Shown here piece after piece: positions 16,967 to 24,568 of a stretch of DNA of 64,000 nucleotides. The stretch covers positions 62,001 through 126,000 of the forward strand of contig CALJKW010000049.1 of the NCBI GenBank assembly GCA_937980205.1, in the 5' to 3' direction. The translations under genes were made by a program, and so were the position numbers. Below the pieces are notes generated by a model. It was given only the letters and a program-made list of their open reading frames with translations. It was not told where the DNA came from and made no database searches. The stretch comes from an uncultured Myxococcales bacterium. GTDB lineage: Bacteria > Myxococcota > Myxococcia > Myxococcales > Myxococcaceae. Every line of letters starts with the position of its first letter. Position 1 is the stretch's first letter.

Positions 16967-19174
16967 GTGCAGACCTTCAACTCGAAGCAAGGTGCGGCGA
17001 GCTCTCCGCTCGTCGCGGCGATGAGCGCGCGCGTGAACCCGGCCGGGGTGAACGTCGGGTGCAACGAAGTGCTCGCGGTGCTGGCGGGGCCGGCCGAGGC
17101 GCGGCTGATTACGCTGGCCTCGCTGCCGCTGGGCCGGCTCGGCCACCGGCTGGTGGCGCTGCGCTACTTCATCGCGAACGGCGAGACGTGGCTCAAGCAC
17201 TTCGCGTGGGAGGCGCCGCTGGCGCGGGTCGCTCCGCTCGGGCCGATGAAGGTGCTCGAGCTCAACGCCCAGGTGCAGGACGCGCGGCGCGCGCCGCTCG
17301 ACGCGCAGCAGTGGCAGGCCCGGCTCGCGGCGGCGCCGTTGCGGTCGCTCGCCGCGCAGCTCGCGGAGGCCGACGGGGTCGGCGCCCACTCCGTCGAGTG
17401 GCTGGTCGCGATTCACCAGCACCCCGCGCTCGCCGCCGACCTGCGCGCGCGCCTGCGCGACGAGGCCGCCACGCTCACGCGCGATGACCCGCGCGCGGCC
17501 GACGTGCTGTACCTCGCCAGCTACGACCTCAAGCGCCTGCCCGCCACCACGGTCGGGGAAGGCAGGCTCGACTACGTGCTGGTCGCCGACAAGGGCGAGA
17601 TGGGCGCGCGCGCCGTGCGCGAGGCGGCGGCGTTCGGCGCGACGCCGGTCGTGCTGTTCAACGAGGCCGACGACGCGAACGCGCTGCAGGTGCGCCTGGC
17701 CCGGCAGCTCGGCGGCTTCGCCATCGGGCTCACCGGCAACTTCAAGGAGACGTACGCGAACCCGCAGCAGATTTCAGCGCGGGTCCACGAGGCGTTCCGC
17801 GCCCGCTTCGGCGAACAGGCTCCCGAGCACCTCGCGCGCGCTGCCCTGTACCCGGGCTACGGCCCGCTGGCCGAGAGCTCGGCCGCCATTCAGCACTTCC
17901 GCCACGAGGGCATCGCCTTCATCGGCCCGATGCAGGACGTCGTCGAGCGCGCCGGCGACAAGCGCAAGTTCCGGCAGCTCGCCGAGTCGATCGACCCCGG
18001 CGCGGTGACGCCGGGCATCGTGATGGAGCAGACCGACGCCGAGGCCATCGTCGCCGCCATCGAGGCCGGCCACGCCGAGGGGCGCTTCGGCTTCCCGGCG
18101 CGCATCAAGGCGGCGAACGGCGGCGGCGGCCGCGGGCAGGTGGTCTGCGCCGACCCGTCGGGCGTGCGCGCCGCGGTCGCCCGCGTGCTCTCGGAGATTC
18201 AGTCGAACGGCTGGGACCCCGGCGTGATGTTCGAGCAGAACATCCCCGAGACGATTCACCTCGAGGTGCAGGTGCTGCGCGACCGCTTCGGCAACACGCG
18301 CCACTTCGGCATGCGCGACTGCAGCGAGCAGCGCGCCAGCCAGAAGATTCAGGAAGAGGCGCCTCCCGCGCTGCTGCGCGAACAGCCGGAGCTCGCCGAG
18401 CGCATCTGCGGCATCGCGGTGCGCATCGCCGACGAGTGCGGGTACGTCGGCGCCTGCACCGTCGAGCTGATGTTCAAAGACGGGCACTTCTACCTGCTCG
18501 AGATGAACACCCGCATCCAGGTCGAGCACCCGGTCACCGAGGAGGCCCACCGCATCCGCTCGGTCGACGGCCTTCAGCCGCTCGACCTCGTGGCGCTGCA
18601 GCTGCTCATCGCCAGCGGTCGCCCGCTGCCGTTCACCCAGCAGCAGGTGGTGCAGACGCACGTCGCGCGCGAGTTCCGTCTCAACGCCGAGTCGTGGAGG
18701 CCCGACCTCAAGGACCCGCGCGACGGGAAGAAGGGCTTCTTCCTGCCCAACGCCGGTCGCTTCGACGTGCTCGAGGTGCCTGACTCCGACACGGTGAGCG
18801 CGGCGCTCGCGGCGGCCGGGGTCGAGGGCATCGCGCAGCTCACCGTGCGCTGCGACCTGGGCTTCGCGCCCGGCGACACGCTGGTGAACAAGGACCCGAC
18901 GTTCGGGAAGCTCATCGTCGCGGTGCAGGCCGCGCCCGGCTTCGAGGCCCGGCGGTACGAGCTGTTGCGGCTGGCGTCGCTCGAGGTGCTGCGGCGGGTG
19001 CGCATCGAGGGTCAGCAGGTGCTGCCCACGGGCGCCGTCATCCCCGGCTCCCGCTTCCTCACCAACCTCGACGCGCACGTGCGCATCCTCGAGACGCCGA
19101 TGCTCGAGGCCCACGGGCTGTCGACCGCGAAGGGCCGCCACGTCGGCTGGGTGGTCGCGATGCTCCGCGGTTGA
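16967..19174 (+). CDS. Biotin carboxylase-type ATP-grasp protein with N-terminal extension
   Basis: A 735-residue protein. Residues about 200-680 match biotin carboxylase (acetyl-CoA or related carboxylase, ATP-dependent carboxylation of biotin): an N-terminal domain with YPGYGPLAESSA, the ATP loop KAANGGGGRGQ, RDCSEQRASQKIQEEAP (catalytic region) and MNTRIQVEHPVTE near the active site. The first ~190 residues do not belong to the usual enzyme (about 450 residues) and are unrecognised. No biotinyl (AMKM) domain or carboxyltransferase is present in the protein or beside it. The start is GTG 16967, downstream of a hairpin. The actual substrate partner is unknown. Confidence 0.88.
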   Translation: MQTFNSKQGAASSPLVAAMSARVNPAGVNVGCNEVLAVLAGPAEARLITLASLPLGRLGHRLVALRYFIANGETWLKHFAWEAPLARVAPLGPMKVLELNAQVQDARRAPLDAQQWQARLAAAPLRSLAAQLAEADGVGAHSVEWLVAIHQHPALAADLRARLRDEAATLTRDDPRAADVLYLASYDLKRLPATTVGEGRLDYVLVADKGEMGARAVREAAAFGATPVVLFNEADDANALQVRLARQLGGFAIGLTGNFKETYANPQQISARVHEAFRARFGEQAPEHLARAALYPGYGPLAESSAAIQHFRHEGIAFIGPMQDVVERAGDKRKFRQLAESIDPGAVTPGIVMEQTDAEAIVAAIEAGHAEGRFGFPARIKAANGGGGRGQVVCADPSGVRAAVARVLSEIQSNGWDPGVMFEQNIPETIHLEVQVLRDRFGNTRHFGMRDCSEQRASQKIQEEAPPALLREQPELAERICGIAVRIADECGYVGACTVELMFKDGHFYLLEMNTRIQVEHPVTEEAHRIRSVDGLQPLDLVALQLLIASGRPLPFTQQQVVQTHVAREFRLNAESWRPDLKDPRDGKKGFFLPNAGRFDVLEVPDSDTVSAALAAAGVEGIAQLTVRCDLGFAPGDTLVNKDPTFGKLIVAVQAAPGFEARRYELLRLASLEVLRRVRIEGQQVLPTGAVIPGSRFLTNLDAHVRILETPMLEAHGLSTAKGRHVGWVVAMLRG

Positions 19175-19205
19175 AGTAAGGGGGCTGTGCGCCGTCCCAC
19201 TTCAC

Positions 19206-19853
19206 ATGCTCGCCCTCTTCACCCTGGTGCTGGTGTCGCAGCTCGACGACGACATGCCGGGCGCCATCGTGCGCCGGCAGCCGCCGCCGCCGCCGCGGCC
19301 CTGCGAGGTCGAGCTGGTGCTGAAGGTGAGGAGGAGCGCGAGCGCGATTCGCCTCGAGGGTCAGCTCAAGAACCGCAGCGCCAGACCCCAGACCGTGACG
19401 ATGCAGGGCCGCTGCCCGAACCCGCCGCTCGTCATCAACGGCCTGCCGGAGGGCGTTCACGCGTTCGACACCTGCGCCATGGGGCCCTGCGTGGCGAACG
19501 AGCCGGTCACGGTGACGCTCGCTGCCGGGCAGACGGTGAAGCTCGGCGAAGGCGTGCTCACCCGCAGCGGCGGCGCCTGCAGCAAGCCCTTCGTGGGCGG
19601 GCCGCATCCGCTGTCGATGGTGATTGCCGCGGTCGGCGAGGTGCCCCAGCTCTGCGGCGGCGAGCCCGTCCAGGTCCGGGGCTTCCCCGAGCCGAAGCCG
19701 CCGCCTGAGCCGAAGCCTCCACCGCCCGCGCGGGAGCCGGCCAAGCGCTGCCCCGACATCGCGTGTGGCGGCTGCCCCGGCGGCTACGCGCCGTCGGCCG
19801 ACGGCTGCCCGTCGTGCGAGTGCCTCCAGGGGCCTGCGCTGACGCGCCCGTGA
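19206..19853 (+). CDS. Secreted Pro/Cys-rich protein of unknown function
   Basis: A 215-residue protein with a short N-terminal hydrophobic stretch (LALFTLVLVSQ) that may be a signal peptide, a Pro-rich start, a domain with IRLEGQLKNRSARPQTVTM (beta-sandwich-like, resembling protease-inhibitor-type folds), a PEPKPPPEPKPPPP linker, and a C-terminal Cys module (CPDIACGGCPGGYAPSADGC). The start ATG is 31 bp after the carboxylase stop. Probably envelope; function unknown. Confidence 0.75.
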   Translation: MLALFTLVLVSQLDDDMPGAIVRRQPPPPPRPCEVELVLKVRRSASAIRLEGQLKNRSARPQTVTMQGRCPNPPLVINGLPEGVHAFDTCAMGPCVANEPVTVTLAAGQTVKLGEGVLTRSGGACSKPFVGGPHPLSMVIAAVGEVPQLCGGEPVQVRGFPEPKPPPEPKPPPPAREPAKRCPDIACGGCPGGYAPSADGCPSCECLQGPALTRP

Positions 19854-19936
19854 AGGGGGTTGGTCGAACGCCGGCACGCTCGAGCCGCGCCACTGCGATA
19901 TGAGCGGCGTCAGTCGACGCTTCGCGGGAGGGGTAC

Positions 19937-21367
19937 ATGTCGCGCCGTGCGTTGTTCACGTTGCTCGTTGTCGCGGGCTGCACTCCGGTTCCACCTGACC
20001 CCGGCACCGGTGATGGAGGCCCTCCCGACGCGGGCTGCAACCGCGTGTGCGGCGACGGTCGCGTCGAGTGCGGCGAGGTCTGCGACTACGCCGCGGGCCC
20101 GTGCTGCAACACGACGTGCGACGGCTACGCGAACGGGACCACGTGTCGCGCCGCCGCCGGGCCCTGCGACGTCGCTGAAGTCTGCGACGGCACGACGGGC
20201 GCGTGTCCTGCCGACGTGCTCCGCAACCAGGACGTCTGTCGTCCCTCGAACGGCGACTGTGACGTCGAGGAGCACTGCGACGGCACGTCGGCAGACTGTC
20301 CCGCCGACGACAAGCGCCCGGTGACGACGCTCTGCCGCGCGAGCGCCGGTCCCTGCGATCTCGCCGAATACTGCACCGGCACGACCGACAGCTGCCCGGC
20401 CAACGCCCTCGCGGATGCGGGGACGAGCTGCCGCGCCGCGATGGGCGACTGCGATCTCGCCGAGGTCTGCGACGGGCTGAACGCGACCTGCCCGATGGAT
20501 GTGCTCGCCCCGTCGGGCACCACGTGCCGCGCCGCTGCCGGAACGTGCGACCTCGCCGAGACGTGCAGCGGCTCGTCGTCGTCGTGTCCGGCGGACCAGG
20601 TCGTCGACGTGGGCACCCCCTGCCGGCCAGCCCTCACGTCGTGCGATCTGCCCGAGTCGTGCACCGGCTCGAGCGGCGTCTGCCCCACCGACGTCTGGAA
20701 GGAGCAGGACGCCGGCTGCGCCCCGGCGAAAGTGACGCCGAGCCTGACCGCCCACGACTTCGGCAGCATCGCGGTCGGCACGACCGCAACCCGGACGATG
20801 ACGCTCAACAACGACGGCGGTCTCCCCCACGTCCCGGCCCCGGTGTTCAACATCGGCGGCGCGTCGCCGAACGACTTTGCCGTCGTCTCGCAGTGCACCG
20901 GCAACCTGTTGCCGGGCTCGTCGTGCCAGGTCGACCTGCAGTTCCGGCCGACCACGCTCGCATTCAAGAGCGCCCTCGTCACCTACAGCCCGCCGTCCGG
21001 GACCATCGCCCTGAACGGCAACGCGCTGTTCCCGGCGACGCTGTCCGTGCTCCCCACGGTCTTCCAGTTCTCACCCGCTCAGGTCGGCGGGGCGCCGTCC
21101 GCGGGCTCGATGTTCACGGTGTTCAACGGTGTGGGGGCTGCACGCTCGGGAACGGTCGCCCTCTCCACGTCGGATCCTCAGTTCGTCATCGCCTCCGCTC
21201 CTCTCAACTCGTGTGGCTCGTCGACTCAGCTGGTCGGAGGCGGCAGCTGCAACTTCCTCGTCCAGTTCGTGCCGGCGACCGCTGGAGCTCACTCGGCGGT
21301 CCTGACCATCTCCGCCACACCGGGCGGCACGCTCACCGTCCCGCTCTCCGGCACCGGCACGCCCTGA
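19937..21367 (+). CDS. Lipoprotein with six disintegrin-like repeats and a choice-of-anchor (ASH-like) domain
   Basis: A 476-residue lipoprotein: signal peptide with lipobox VAGC; ATG 19937 follows GAGGGG. Residues about 35-60 read CGDGRVECGEVCD, like the start of eukaryotic disintegrin domains. Six tandem units of about 32 residues follow (to about residue 260), each with CRxAxxxCDxxExCxGxxxxCPxD, the core disintegrin signature. Residues 270-476 form two Ig-like beta-sandwiches of the ASH/choice-of-anchor-D type (FGSIAVGTTATRTMTLNN, FQFSPAQVGG). It is likely exported to the surface. The repeat array suggests protein binding; this is inference. Confidence 0.88.
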   Translation: MSRRALFTLLVVAGCTPVPPDPGTGDGGPPDAGCNRVCGDGRVECGEVCDYAAGPCCNTTCDGYANGTTCRAAAGPCDVAEVCDGTTGACPADVLRNQDVCRPSNGDCDVEEHCDGTSADCPADDKRPVTTLCRASAGPCDLAEYCTGTTDSCPANALADAGTSCRAAMGDCDLAEVCDGLNATCPMDVLAPSGTTCRAAAGTCDLAETCSGSSSSCPADQVVDVGTPCRPALTSCDLPESCTGSSGVCPTDVWKEQDAGCAPAKVTPSLTAHDFGSIAVGTTATRTMTLNNDGGLPHVPAPVFNIGGASPNDFAVVSQCTGNLLPGSSCQVDLQFRPTTLAFKSALVTYSPPSGTIALNGNALFPATLSVLPTVFQFSPAQVGGAPSAGSMFTVFNGVGAARSGTVALSTSDPQFVIASAPLNSCGSSTQLVGGGSCNFLVQFVPATAGAHSAVLTISATPGGTLTVPLSGTGTP

Positions 21368-21379
21368 GGCCCGGGCAGT

Positions 21380-21895
21380 TCAGTCTCGCTCCGGCGGCGG
21401 GAACGCGGCGCCCAGCAGCTTGCGGAGCAGGCCGTCGAGCTGCTCCTGCTCGGCGACGGTGAGCGCCGAGACCATGCGCTCCTCGTTCTCGACGTGGGCC
21501 ACGATCGCTTTTTCGATCAGCTGCTTGCCCTTCGCGGTGAGCGTGACGCGGTAGCCGCGCCGATCCTCCGGGTCGTCCTTGCGCTGCACCAGCCCCGCCT
21601 GCTCCAGGCGGTCGAGCCGGTTCGTCATCGCGCCCGACGAGAGCATCAGCAGCCGGTACAGCTGGGTGGGCGTCACCTCGTACGGCGCGCCCGACCGCCG
21701 CAGCGCCGAGAGCACGTCGAACTCGCCCAGCTTCAGGCCGAACCGGTCCAGCTCGGCCTCGATGCGCTGCTCCCCCACGCGGGCCAGCATGCCGAGCCGC
21801 GCGATTAGCCCCATCGCCCGCACCGGCAGGCGCGGCAGCTCCTTCTTCCATTGCTCCGTGATGCGATCGACGTGGTCGGGCTCTCGCCGGCTCAT
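21380..21895 (-). CDS. MarR-family transcriptional regulator
   Basis: A 171-residue regulator matching MarR in length and layout: helical dimerisation ends and a winged helix centred on LGEFDVLSALRRSGAPYEVTPTQLYRLLMLSSGAMTNRLDRL, then the wing DPEDRRGYRVTLTAKGKQL. It ends a few bases after the convergent disintegrin-like gene and starts at ATG 21895, divergent from a metallo-beta-lactamase-fold protein whose promoter region contains a perfect dyad. The partner gene is the most likely target; the ligand is unknown. Confidence 0.93.
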   Translation of the reverse strand: MSRREPDHVDRITEQWKKELPRLPVRAMGLIARLGMLARVGEQRIEAELDRFGLKLGEFDVLSALRRSGAPYEVTPTQLYRLLMLSSGAMTNRLDRLEQAGLVQRKDDPEDRRGYRVTLTAKGKQLIEKAIVAHVENEERMVSALTVAEQEQLDGLLRKLLGAAFPPPERD

Positions 21896-21918
21896 GAGGC
21901 CACCGTAGCTCAGGTGTC

Positions 21919-21947
21919 TTGACGTCGAGAAACATCGTTGCTATTTG
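21919..21947 (+). promoter_or_regulatory. Candidate sigma-70 promoter for the metallo-hydrolase gene
   Basis: TTGACG at 21919-21924 and TATTTG at 21942-21947 are separated by 17 bases, a good -35/-10 geometry. It sits in the MarR/metallo-hydrolase divergent region, about 50 bp upstream of the ATG. Confidence 0.5.
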
Positions 21948-21954
21948 TCTCCAC

Positions 21955-21969
21955 GTCGAGATACTCGAC
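21955..21969. promoter_or_regulatory. Candidate MarR operator dyad GTCGAG-N3-CTCGAC
   Basis: A perfect 6-3-6 palindrome lies just downstream of the candidate promoter. The sequence ACGTCGAGA occurs at 21922-21930 and again at 21953-21961, 31 bp apart (about three helical turns), as expected for paired MarR dimers. MarR repression of both genes is inferred. Confidence 0.5.
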
Positions 21970-21996
21970 ATCGAACTATTTGACCTGGAGACAGTC

Positions 21997-22983
21997 ATGA
22001 GGCGGACGGGCGTGGCGGTGGCGGCGGTCGCGGTGGTGGGCGTCGGGGTGTTGGCGGCGTGGGGAGCGGGGCTGGGGCGGCGCGCCGCCATCGCCTGGGA
22101 GGGGCCGTCGGCGCCCCTGCCCGGGGCGGTGGCGCAGCCGGGCGTGCGGCTGCACGTCTTCGAGACGGGGAAGATGGTCATCCCCGGCTGGTCCGTGTGG
22201 GTGGGTGGCAGCGGCGAGCGGCTGATGGATCAGCCCGCGTACCTGGTGGAGCACCCGCGCTTCGGCCGGGTGATGTTCGAGGCCGGACACCACTCGGAGA
22301 TCTCGGTCGACCCCGGCCGGCACCTGGGGTGGATCCACGCCGCGGGGTTGATGCCGATGGAGCAGGCCCCCGGCCAGAGCGCGCCCCAGCAGCTTGAGGC
22401 CGCGGGCGTCGACCCGGCCTCGGTGCGCGCCATCGTGGTCTCGCACCTTCACCCCGAGCACGTCGGCGCCGTAGAGGAGTTCCCGCGCGCCGAGCTCGTC
22501 ACCGACCGCCGCGAGCTCGAGCACGGGCGCCGCGACCCCGACTACAACTACGTGCCCGCCGAGTACGACGGCGTGCAGCGGTGGCGCGGGCTCGACTTCA
22601 CCGGCACTCCGCCGTTCGGCACCTTCACCGGCTCGGTCGACCTCTTCGGTGACGGCTCGGTCTACGTGGTCTCGTCGCCCGGTCACACGCCCGGCCACGT
22701 GTCGATGGCGGTGCGGCTCGAGAGCGGCTGGGTGTTCCTCGCCGGCGACGTCGCGTGGACGGAGCGGAACCTCGACAGCGCCAGCATCGGCCTGCCCTGG
22801 GTCAGCAACGACGGCGTGGCGGCGCGCGCCTCGCTCGGTCAGCTGCTGCGCCTGCGGCAGGAGCACCCCGAGGTGCTGATCGTGCCCGGGCACGACCTGG
22901 GCCCGCTGCGCCGCGCCGCCCGGCCCGACGTCGTCTTCCACCCCTGGCCGCCCGGCGACCGCCTCGCCGCGAACGGCCGCTGA
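21997..22983 (+). CDS. Exported metallo-beta-lactamase-fold hydrolase
   Basis: A 328-residue protein. The ATG at 21997 follows GGAG and gives an N-terminal membrane segment or signal at residues 5-26, so the enzyme should face the periplasm. Metal-binding residues: HLHPEH (His150, His152, Glu154, His155; the usual HxHxDH has Asp, here Glu), PGHTPGH (His230), AGDVAW (Asp251) and PGHD (His299). The pattern resembles the lactonase-like group of the MBL superfamily (N-acyl-homoserine lactonase type) but the substrate is not certain. It is divergent from, and likely repressed by, the MarR protein. Confidence 0.88.
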   Translation: MRRTGVAVAAVAVVGVGVLAAWGAGLGRRAAIAWEGPSAPLPGAVAQPGVRLHVFETGKMVIPGWSVWVGGSGERLMDQPAYLVEHPRFGRVMFEAGHHSEISVDPGRHLGWIHAAGLMPMEQAPGQSAPQQLEAAGVDPASVRAIVVSHLHPEHVGAVEEFPRAELVTDRRELEHGRRDPDYNYVPAEYDGVQRWRGLDFTGTPPFGTFTGSVDLFGDGSVYVVSSPGHTPGHVSMAVRLESGWVFLAGDVAWTERNLDSASIGLPWVSNDGVAARASLGQLLRLRQEHPEVLIVPGHDLGPLRRAARPDVVFHPWPPGDRLAANGR

Positions 22984-23031
22984 CCCCGGTCGAGCGCACG
23001 ACTCCACGCTCATGAGCCCCGGACCTGAGGC

Positions 23032-23745
23032 ATGGTGCAGGCCATGAAAGCGTGGACCACACTGGCCAGCGCGCCGGGGCTCGAAGGGCAGCAGCTGCTG
23101 CTGCAGGAGCGCGACGGAGTCTTCGTCGTCCGCTCCGGCGGCCGCGAGCTGATGTCGAGCGCGCACCACCACTCGGAGGAGGCCATGTCCCGCATCGGCC
23201 TCGAAGGCGTGCGTGCGAGCAGGCCGGTGGTGCTCATCGGCGGGCTCGGCCTCGGCTACACCCTGCGCGCGGCGCTCGACGCGATGCCCGCGGGGGGCCG
23301 GGCGGTCGTCGCGGAGATCTCTCCCGCGATCGTCGAGTGGAACCGCACGTTCGTCGCCGAGCTGGCCGGGCGGCCCCTGGAAGATCCCCGCGTCGAGGTC
23401 GCGGTCGACGACGTCGCCGAGGTGATGCGGCGCACCCCGGGCGGCTTCGACTGCATCCTGCTCGACGTCGACAACGGGCCGAGCGCGATGTCGGCGCAGC
23501 GCAACCAGCGGCTGTTCGAGGCGCACGGCGTCTCGGTGATCAAAGCGGCGCTGCGGCCTGGCGGCGTCGTCGTCATCTGGTCGGCCGGCCCCGACGCGAA
23601 GCTGGTCAAGCTCATGGGCCAGGCCGGCCTCGAGCCGCACGTCGAGCGCAGCGCTGCCCGCCCCGGTGCCTCGGCCACGCCGCACGTGCTGTTCGTGGGG
23701 AAGCTCAGCGCCTCGCGCCGGCACTCCGGGCGACGAAGCGTCTGA
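23032..23745 (+). CDS. Spermidine synthase-like SAM-fold protein
   Basis: A 237-residue protein with the Rossmann fold of the spermidine/spermine synthase superfamily: VVLIGGLGLGYTLRAAL is the nucleotide-binding motif I, VVAEISPAIVEWN is motif II, and DCILLDVDNGP is the active-site-proximal loop. The N-terminal beta domain (LLLQERDGVFVVRSGGRELMSS, HHHSEEAM) is shorter than in the enzyme. It is the type often annotated as a spermidine synthase-like protein; actual polyamine synthesis is unproven. Starts at ATG 23032 or 23044. The last 41 bases overlap the convergent zinc-ribbon gene. Confidence 0.8.
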   Translation: MVQAMKAWTTLASAPGLEGQQLLLQERDGVFVVRSGGRELMSSAHHHSEEAMSRIGLEGVRASRPVVLIGGLGLGYTLRAALDAMPAGGRAVVAEISPAIVEWNRTFVAELAGRPLEDPRVEVAVDDVAEVMRRTPGGFDCILLDVDNGPSAMSAQRNQRLFEAHGVSVIKAALRPGGVVVIWSAGPDAKLVKLMGQAGLEPHVERSAARPGASATPHVLFVGKLSASRRHSGRRSV

Positions 23746-24094
23746 AGAACGACACCAGCGCGCCCTGGGCCGCCTCGAGATCGGTCGCCGCGGCCCCTTC
23801 GTCGCTGACCGCGACGAAGCCACAGTCTTCGCAGGTCTCGAACATCAACGCCTGACCGCGGCCGGTCTGCTCGATGCGCGTCAGACTGACTCCGCAAGCG
23901 CGGCAGGTGCCCGTCTCGGCGTCGGGGTCGGCTCTGCCGCCGAGCGAGTCGAGCCCCGGAAGGCTGTGGTGCAGCAGCAACGCGTTGAGCTGCGCACCGT
24001 CGGTCCACAACACTTCGCACTCGGAGCACGAGAAGACGTGCACGTCGTCGTTCGCGAGATCGGCCAGCTCGACATCACACTGAGGACACTCCAT
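23705..24094 (-). CDS. Small zinc-ribbon protein
   Basis: A 129-residue protein with three CxxC pairs: CPQCDVEL, CSECEVLW and CRACGVSL, plus CEDCG, suggesting two zinc ribbons, a pattern seen in TFIIB-type zinc-finger domain proteins. An acidic linker separates the first pair from the others. The ATG at 24094 starts with MECPQCD, the best fit to such proteins. It lies on the minus strand, tail-to-tail with the spermidine-synthase-like gene with a 41-bp overlap. Function unknown; probably binds metal. Confidence 0.82.
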   Translation of the reverse strand: MECPQCDVELADLANDDVHVFSCSECEVLWTDGAQLNALLLHHSLPGLDSLGGRADPDAETGTCRACGVSLTRIEQTGRGQALMFETCEDCGFVAVSDEGAAATDLEAAQGALVSFFRRFVARSAGARR

Positions 24095-24166
24095 GGCTCC
24101 TCCATACGCCGGCCGCTCGGCGCACTCACGCAAAAGCGGAGCCGCCGGAAGCGGGCGGCGTCTCGC

Positions 24167-24568
24167 TCACGCCGGCTCTCCGACCCGTTCGGGCCTCTTT
24201 CCGACCGCCGCGAGGACGCGCTCCAGCTCCTCATAGGCGATGGGCTTGCGCAGCACGCCTCGCACGCTCGCGTCCTCCACGGTCGCGTCGCGTGCCGCCG
24301 TCATCACCCACACGGGAAGCGCCTGCAGCGCGGGGTCGCGCCGCCGCTCCTCGAGGAACTGCCAGCCGCTCATCACCGGCATCATCAGGTCGAGCAGGAC
24401 GAAGTGCACCCCGCCTTTGGCCGCGCGCGCGAGCTCGAGGCCCTCGCGCCCGTTCCGCGCCGCGATGACGGGGCAGCCGAGATCGGACAGCACGAGCCCG
24501 AGCGCCTCGCGGATGTCGTCGTCGTCGTCGACGACCAGCACGGTCATGGGGGCGCCCGCCGAGGTCAT
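24167..24568 (-). CDS. Response regulator (REC only), last gene of the kai operon
   Basis: A 133-residue single-domain receiver: acidic pocket VVDDDDD, acceptor Asp in LLDLMMPVMSGWQFL, conserved Thr in VMTAARD, and Lys in LRKP. No DNA-binding domain. The start ATG at 24568 overlaps the stop of the upstream histidine kinase (ATGA), so it is translationally coupled to that kinase. It is the likely phospho-acceptor of the KaiC-linked kinase and ends the operon. An alternative ATG at 24547 is possible but less well coupled. Confidence 0.94.
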   Translation of the reverse strand: MTSAGAPMTVLVVDDDDDIREALGLVLSDLGCPVIAARNGREGLELARAAKGGVHFVLLDLMMPVMSGWQFLEERRRDPALQALPVWVMTAARDATVEDASVRGVLRKPIAYEELERVLAAVGKRPERVGEPA

